This document shows positions 7,783 through 10,668 of a stretch of DNA of 10,668 nucleotides, piece after piece. Position numbers and translations under genes: made by a program. Each line of letters starts with the position of its first letter. Positions within the stretch are counted from its first letter, which is position 1. The DNA comes from Spirochaetota bacterium (GTDB lineage Bacteria; Spirochaetota; Spirochaetia; Treponematales; UBA12059): assembly GCA_029565815.1 (NCBI GenBank), contig JAKQNL010000043.1, forward strand, positions 1 through 10,668, read 5' to 3'. Under the pieces are notes generated by a model that had not been told where the DNA came from, ran no database searches, and worked only from the letters and a program-made list of their open reading frames with translations.

Positions 7783-8496
7783 ATGGAACATGATGATAGA
7801 GCAGACGCGTTCGGCTTTGGCCTCCTTACTCACGCATGTAATTTTTATATAGTGCGACACGGCGAAAGCGTCGCGAACGCTCAGAACCGCATACAGGGCC
7901 GCAGTGATTTTCCCCTCAACGAGCGCGGCAGGCAACAGGCGACCGCATGCGGAGCCTGGTTTGCAGGCAAGAATGTGAAGGCGGTGTTGTGCTCTCCGCT
8001 GTCGCGTGCAATGGAAAGCGCTCAGATTCTGTGCGCTGCAGCCTCCTTCCCGCCGCCAAAGCCGGAAGAGCTGCTCCTGGAACTGGAAACCGGTCGCTTT
8101 TCCGGGCTTACCCTGGCCGAAGCAAAGGAGCTGCATCCAGAAGACCATGCGCGCTTTTTGTATCAAAGCTGGGAAGGGGTAGAGGATGCGGAACGATCCC
8201 ACCAGTTGGTGCTGCGCGCGCACAAAGCCTGGCATGCGCTTGTGTATGCCGCGCTACACTGCGGCGGCGATGTCATAGCGCTGTCCCACGGAGGGCTTAT
8301 CCAGTGGCTGGTACGGACTACCTTTGGCGCTAGCTCGTGGCTACCCCTTGTGCCTACCGGGAACTGCTGTGTATACCAGCTTCTGGTCGAACCCCGAGGC
8401 AGGCAGCCCGATGGCCGGCCAGCCGTCATGCTGCAATGGAAAGAGATGAACTACCTGCCACCGTTGGAACATGCGCGGGCTGAGCCTGTGTTCTAA
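7783..8496 (+). CDS. Histidine phosphatase superfamily protein (phosphoglycerate mutase-like)
   Basis: This 237-residue protein has the full catalytic set of the branch-1 histidine phosphatase fold. RHGES at 25-29 carries the phosphate-accepting H26. LNERGRQQA at 45-53 is the second family motif. R75 in SPLSRAMESA binds phosphate. E100 in LELETG is the likely acid/base, and SHGG at 168-171 supplies H169. It lacks the extra insertion of true dPGM glycolytic mutases and looks like a cofactor-independent phosphatase of the CobC/GpmB/YhfR kind; the substrate is unknown. About 20 residues precede the domain. No alternative start lies between the ATG and the RHG motif apart from GTG inside the motif, so the ATG at 7783 is kept although it has no ribosome-binding site. 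It is divergent from the MATE gene and convergent with the pseudouridine synthase, with a 45-nt gap in which no clear terminator was found. Confidence 0.88.
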   Translation: MEHDDRADAFGFGLLTHACNFYIVRHGESVANAQNRIQGRSDFPLNERGRQQATACGAWFAGKNVKAVLCSPLSRAMESAQILCAAASFPPPKPEELLLELETGRFSGLTLAEAKELHPEDHARFLYQSWEGVEDAERSHQLVLRAHKAWHALVYAALHCGGDVIALSHGGLIQWLVRTTFGASSWLPLVPTGNCCVYQLLVEPRGRQPDGRPAVMLQWKEMNYLPPLEHARAEPVF

Positions 8497-8541
8497 AAGA
8501 GTGAGTATGCGCGAACTGCGTTTGTGCGTCGCCCGTATGGC

Positions 8542-9231
8542 TTACGGCGCTGATGCCTGAGGCACAGCATCGAAAGCCGACCACAAGGGTTCGTCCGGGG
8601 GCGGATCTGCTGTTATGGTCAGCGCTTTGCCGTCGCTTAGCTCAAAACTCATGCTCCGAGCATGCAACATGATAAGCCCGTTGCGGGTAGACCGGCGTGC
8701 GCCGTATTTAAGGTCGCCGCGCACCGGCATGCCTGCGGCCGATAACTGGGCCCGTATCTGGTGGGTGCGCCCCTGGATGGGCTGAACGGCCAACAGCCAA
8801 TAATGCTCGCTTGCGCCTAGGAGCTTATAGTGTAGCTCTGATAAATCGCCCCGAGTCTCACCCGGCCTGTCCGCTGCGATTGCTCTGGATGTATTTTTCC
8901 GACCGTCATGGATAAGCCGGTGCTTCAGCGATCCTGAAGCTTCCTTGGGAGCCTGCTCCACCACGGCCCAATAGGTCTTGCTTACGCGCCGCTGTCGGAA
9001 TGCTTCGGAAAGGGCTGCAAGGCTCTTATGGTTCTTCGCAAAAGCTACGGCTCCGCTTGTGCGCCTATCCAGCCTGTGGGCGGGCTCGACGAACTTGCCT
9101 GGCCTACTTTTGGCCAGGAATTGCTTGAGAGACTCGTCTCCGCTTTTGTCGGGGAGGACCGGCACTGCGGCGAGTTTATTCACCACGACCAGGTCGCCGT
9201 CCTCATAGATGACGTCGAATATGCCGGACAT
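8542..9231 (-). CDS. RluA-family RNA pseudouridine synthase
   Basis: This 229-residue protein isomerises uridine to pseudouridine in rRNA or tRNA. The catalytic motif AHRLDRRTSG (51-60) contains the nucleophilic D55. IYEDGDLVVVNKLAAVPVLP (8-27) is the usual RluA first motif, and GRTHQIRAQLSAAGMPVRGD is the conserved RluA-family C-terminal motif. There is no N-terminal S4 domain, so it resembles the short RluA/TruC-like members more than RluC/RluD; the exact target base cannot be assigned. The start is placed at the ATG at 9229-9231 because the protein then begins with the family core. An in-frame ATG at 9288 would add 19 residues, but that ATG lies inside the interspersed repeat and its reading would cross a terminator hairpin. 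Neither start has a good Shine-Dalgarno. The gene is divergent from DUF1015 and convergent with the phosphatase. Confidence 0.88.
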   Translation of the reverse strand: MSGIFDVIYEDGDLVVVNKLAAVPVLPDKSGDESLKQFLAKSRPGKFVEPAHRLDRRTSGAVAFAKNHKSLAALSEAFRQRRVSKTYWAVVEQAPKEASGSLKHRLIHDGRKNTSRAIAADRPGETRGDLSELHYKLLGASEHYWLLAVQPIQGRTHQIRAQLSAAGMPVRGDLKYGARRSTRNGLIMLHARSMSFELSDGKALTITADPPPDEPLWSAFDAVPQASAP

Positions 9232-9247
9232 GGGGCTAGAGTAGCAC

Positions 9248-9272
9248 AAAAAACCCGCTTTCGGGAAGCGGG
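9248..9272 (-). terminator. Strong intrinsic terminator hairpin just upstream of the pseudouridine synthase
   Basis: On the minus strand CCCGCTT (plus 9266-9272) pairs perfectly with AAGCGGG (9254-9260) across a 5-nt loop, followed by six T (9248-9253). The structure is a textbook Rho-independent terminator. It ends 16 nt before the ATG at 9231, and no minus-strand gene is seen to its right. It may therefore attenuate the synthase gene or block antisense transcripts from the DUF1015 side. Confidence 0.75.
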
Positions 9273-9279
9273 GCTGTGG

Positions 9280-9303
9280 TTTCCCCATAAGCTTCGGGGC
9301 ACT
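9280..9303 (+). repeat. Short interspersed repeat, copy 3
   Basis: All 24 nt are identical to 37-60, with the core CCCCATAAGCTTCGGGG. The copy lies between a divergent gene pair, 10 nt upstream of the -35 box of the DUF1015 promoter and 7 nt from the terminator hairpin on the other side. Its GGGG on the minus strand could compete for the CCCC next to the terminator stem, but that pairing is speculative. Confidence 0.8.
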
Positions 9304-9322
9304 AGGGAAGGTTTGACCTAGT
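9301..9322. promoter_or_regulatory. Inverted repeat overlapping the DUF1015 -35 box (possible operator)
   Basis: ACTAGG at 9301-9306 and CCTAGT at 9317-9322 are perfect inverted repeats separated by 10 nt. The right arm covers the end of the -35 box and the left arm overlaps the end of the interspersed repeat. The spacing of about 16 nt between arm centres would suit a dimeric regulator binding here, but no regulator is identified. Confidence 0.35.
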
Positions 9323-9341
9323 CGGTGCGCTCTGGCATACT
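9313..9341 (+). promoter_or_regulatory. Predicted sigma70 promoter of the DUF1015 gene
   Basis: TTGACC (9313-9318) and CATACT (9336-9341) are separated by the optimal 17 nt. TG at 9333-9334 makes the -10 an extended one. The transcript would start near 9348, giving a leader of about 60 nt in which no strong structure was seen. Confidence 0.7.
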
Positions 9342-9395
9342 AGCACCACGGCCTATGCTGTTTTTCTTTCCTTGCAAATCAGAGCGGGCCATAAA

Positions 9396-9401
9396 AAGGA
9401 G
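9396..9401 (+). promoter_or_regulatory. Shine-Dalgarno site fixing the DUF1015 start
   Basis: AAGGAG lies 6 nt upstream of the ATG at 9408. It is a strong match that decides the start of the partial gene at the right edge. Confidence 0.8.
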
Positions 9402-9407
9402 ATACCT

Positions 9408-10668
9408 ATGTCCAACCTTAACGAGCGATTTGCGAAACTGGGCGTCCGATTGCCGGAAGTCCAACTGCCATCCGCCGGCACCGACTACCAGAAATGGGCT
9501 GTCGTTGCATGCGACCAGTATTCCAGCGAGCACGAGTACTGGGAGTCCGTCGCAAAACTGGTAGGCCAAGCGCCCAGCACCCTCAACCTGATTTTCCCCG
9601 AATGCTATTTGGAGGACGAGGACAAAGCACAGCGCGTGCAGCGCATCCAGGCATCCATGAAGGACTACCTGGCCAAGGGCCTCCTTGAAACCCACAAGCC
9701 AGGTTTTGTGCTGGTAGAGCGCTATACCCCCTTTGAGAAGCATCCGCGCAAGGGCCTCGTCATAGCAGTGGATTTGGAAGCCTACCAGTACGGCAAGGGC
9801 GTTACCTCCGCAATTAGGCCAACTGAAGGCACGATTGTTGAACGCCTGCCACCGCGCATGGACATACGCCGTGGAGCTCCGCTGGAATTGCCGCACATCA
9901 TGCTGCTCATCGATGATCCGGCTCGAACCGTTATCGAACCCCTGTACGCCAAAGCCGCCAGCCTTCCAAAACTGTATGATTTCAAACTCATGAAAGACTC
10001 CGGCAGCATCAAGGGTTGGCATGTGTCGGATGCCGCATCGTTGGAAAGCATGGCCGCTGCTCTGGAAAAACTTGCAGACCAAAAAGCGTACCAGGCAAAG
10101 TACGGTTCTCCCGATGTGCTTCTGTACGCGGTAGGCGATGGTAACCATTCGCTGGCTACCGCAAAGGCGATATGGGAAGAGATAAAAAAAGCCGGGGCAT
10201 CGGATAAGGACATCATGAATCATCCTGCCCGCTATGCTCTGGTTGAGCTGGTAAACATCTATGATGAAGGCTTACCCTTCCATCCCATACACCGCGTGCT
10301 GTTTAAGGCCGATGAAGCCGCCCTCCTTGCAGATATCACTGCCGCTGGAGCAAGTTTTGAGCCCATGTCCTGGGACGCTGCGGTAAAAAAAGCTGACGAA
10401 GAGACAAGCGAACACCGCTTCGCTTTTGTGTCCGCCAAGAAAACCGGGCTTATCCGCTTTGCAAAGCCGCGCGCTAACCTTGCAGCCGGAACCATCCAGG
10501 AAATCCTGGATCCATTCCTCAAGAAAAATGCCGGCACCGGTATCGACTACATCCACGGCACAGACAGCCTTGCAACGCTTGCAAAAAAAGACGGCAACCT
10601 TGGCCTGTACCTGCCGCCCATCGACAAATCCAGCTTCTTTGCAACAGTTATTCGCGACGGAGTAATGC
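9408..10668 (+). CDS. DUF1015 family protein, truncated by the window edge
   Basis: The reading frame is open for 420 codons from the ATG and leaves the window without a stop. Family members usually have about 410-440 residues and end with a short RKSF-like tail, so only some 20 residues are probably missing. Recognisable family positions are ACDQYSSEHEYW (34-45), RPTEGTIVERLPPR (137-150), the glycine-rich VGDGNHSLATAK (242-253), FHPIHRV (291-297) and YIHGTDS (381-387). There is no signal peptide or membrane segment, so it is cytosolic. The biochemical activity of DUF1015 proteins is not established. The gene is often found near serine-biosynthesis genes in other bacteria, but no such neighbour is visible here and the gene to the right is outside the window. 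It has its own good promoter and ribosome-binding site. Confidence 0.85.
   Translation, partial: MSNLNERFAKLGVRLPEVQLPSAGTDYQKWAVVACDQYSSEHEYWESVAKLVGQAPSTLNLIFPECYLEDEDKAQRVQRIQASMKDYLAKGLLETHKPGFVLVERYTPFEKHPRKGLVIAVDLEAYQYGKGVTSAIRPTEGTIVERLPPRMDIRRGAPLELPHIMLLIDDPARTVIEPLYAKAASLPKLYDFKLMKDSGSIKGWHVSDAASLESMAAALEKLADQKAYQAKYGSPDVLLYAVGDGNHSLATAKAIWEEIKKAGASDKDIMNHPARYALVELVNIYDEGLPFHPIHRVLFKADEAALLADITAAGASFEPMSWDAAVKKADEETSEHRFAFVSAKKTGLIRFAKPRANLAAGTIQEILDPFLKKNAGTGIDYIHGTDSLATLAKKDGNLGLYLPPIDKSSFFATVIRDGVM

Noticed and set aside
7018..8235. 405-codon minus-strand frame spanning the MATE and phosphatase genes
   Set aside because: It crosses the divergent promoter region and overlaps two well-identified genes in other frames; its translation is Arg/His/Pro-rich with no recognisable domain.
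8497..8541. Bidirectional terminator between the convergent phosphatase and pseudouridine synthase genes
   Set aside because: Only short GCG/CGC pairings are present and no proper T run follows a stem on either strand.
9229..9288. Pseudouridine synthase start at the ATG at 9288
   Set aside because: That ATG is inside the interspersed repeat, has no Shine-Dalgarno, and the 19 added residues would be encoded across the terminator hairpin; the family core begins at the ATG at 9231.
9348..9407. Riboswitch or structured leader of the DUF1015 gene
   Set aside because: The leader is only about 60 nt, holds just a GGCC/GGCC pairing and a T-rich stretch, and matches no riboswitch pattern I recognise.
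9318..10223. 301-codon minus-strand frame opposite DUF1015
   Set aside because: It is antisense to the conserved DUF1015 frame and crosses that gene's promoter; it has no supporting motif.

Overview
The window looks like an ordinary chromosomal segment of a moderately GC-rich spirochaete, probably Spirochaetales/Treponemataceae. The best lineage clue is the very long, membrane-anchored, cysteine-free coiled-coil protein on the minus strand (2769-6200), which matches the SpiroCoCo type of protein known from spirochaetes. The assignment rests on family recognition by eye, not on a search. No phage, transposase, CRISPR, tRNA or rRNA signal was seen.

Layout, left to right. (1) A plus-strand operon at 151-2708 encodes a PduL-type phosphotransacylase, a long uracil-phosphoribosyltransferase-like protein and a TPR lipoprotein. 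The gap between the first two genes is 27 nt, and the second and third overlap by 4 nt (ATGA). An extended -10 promoter lies in front. (2) Convergent to it is the 1143-residue coiled-coil gene, with its own -10 box. (3) Behind that on the minus strand is a 12-helix MATE-family efflux transporter. (4) Divergent from the transporter is a histidine-phosphatase (phosphoglycerate-mutase-like) gene whose promoter suggests a leaderless mRNA. (5) Convergent to the phosphatase is a small RluA-type pseudouridine synthase on the minus strand. (6) Divergent from the synthase is a DUF1015 gene with a good sigma70-type promoter; it runs off the right edge only about 20 codons short of the usual family length.

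The genes mostly serve unrelated housekeeping roles: acyl-phosphate/acetate energy metabolism, pyrimidine salvage, envelope scaffolding, drug or metabolite export, and RNA modification. Only the first three form a clear operon. The most unusual feature is a short interspersed repeat with a CCCCATAAGCTTCGGGG core. It is present as two identical 24-nt copies 9.2 kb apart (37-60 and 9280-9303), each just upstream of a plus-strand promoter, and as an inverted 18-nt copy (2728-2745) between convergent genes. A second oddity is a strong minus-strand terminator hairpin only 16 nt upstream of the pseudouridine synthase start codon. No clear new multi-gene system was found.
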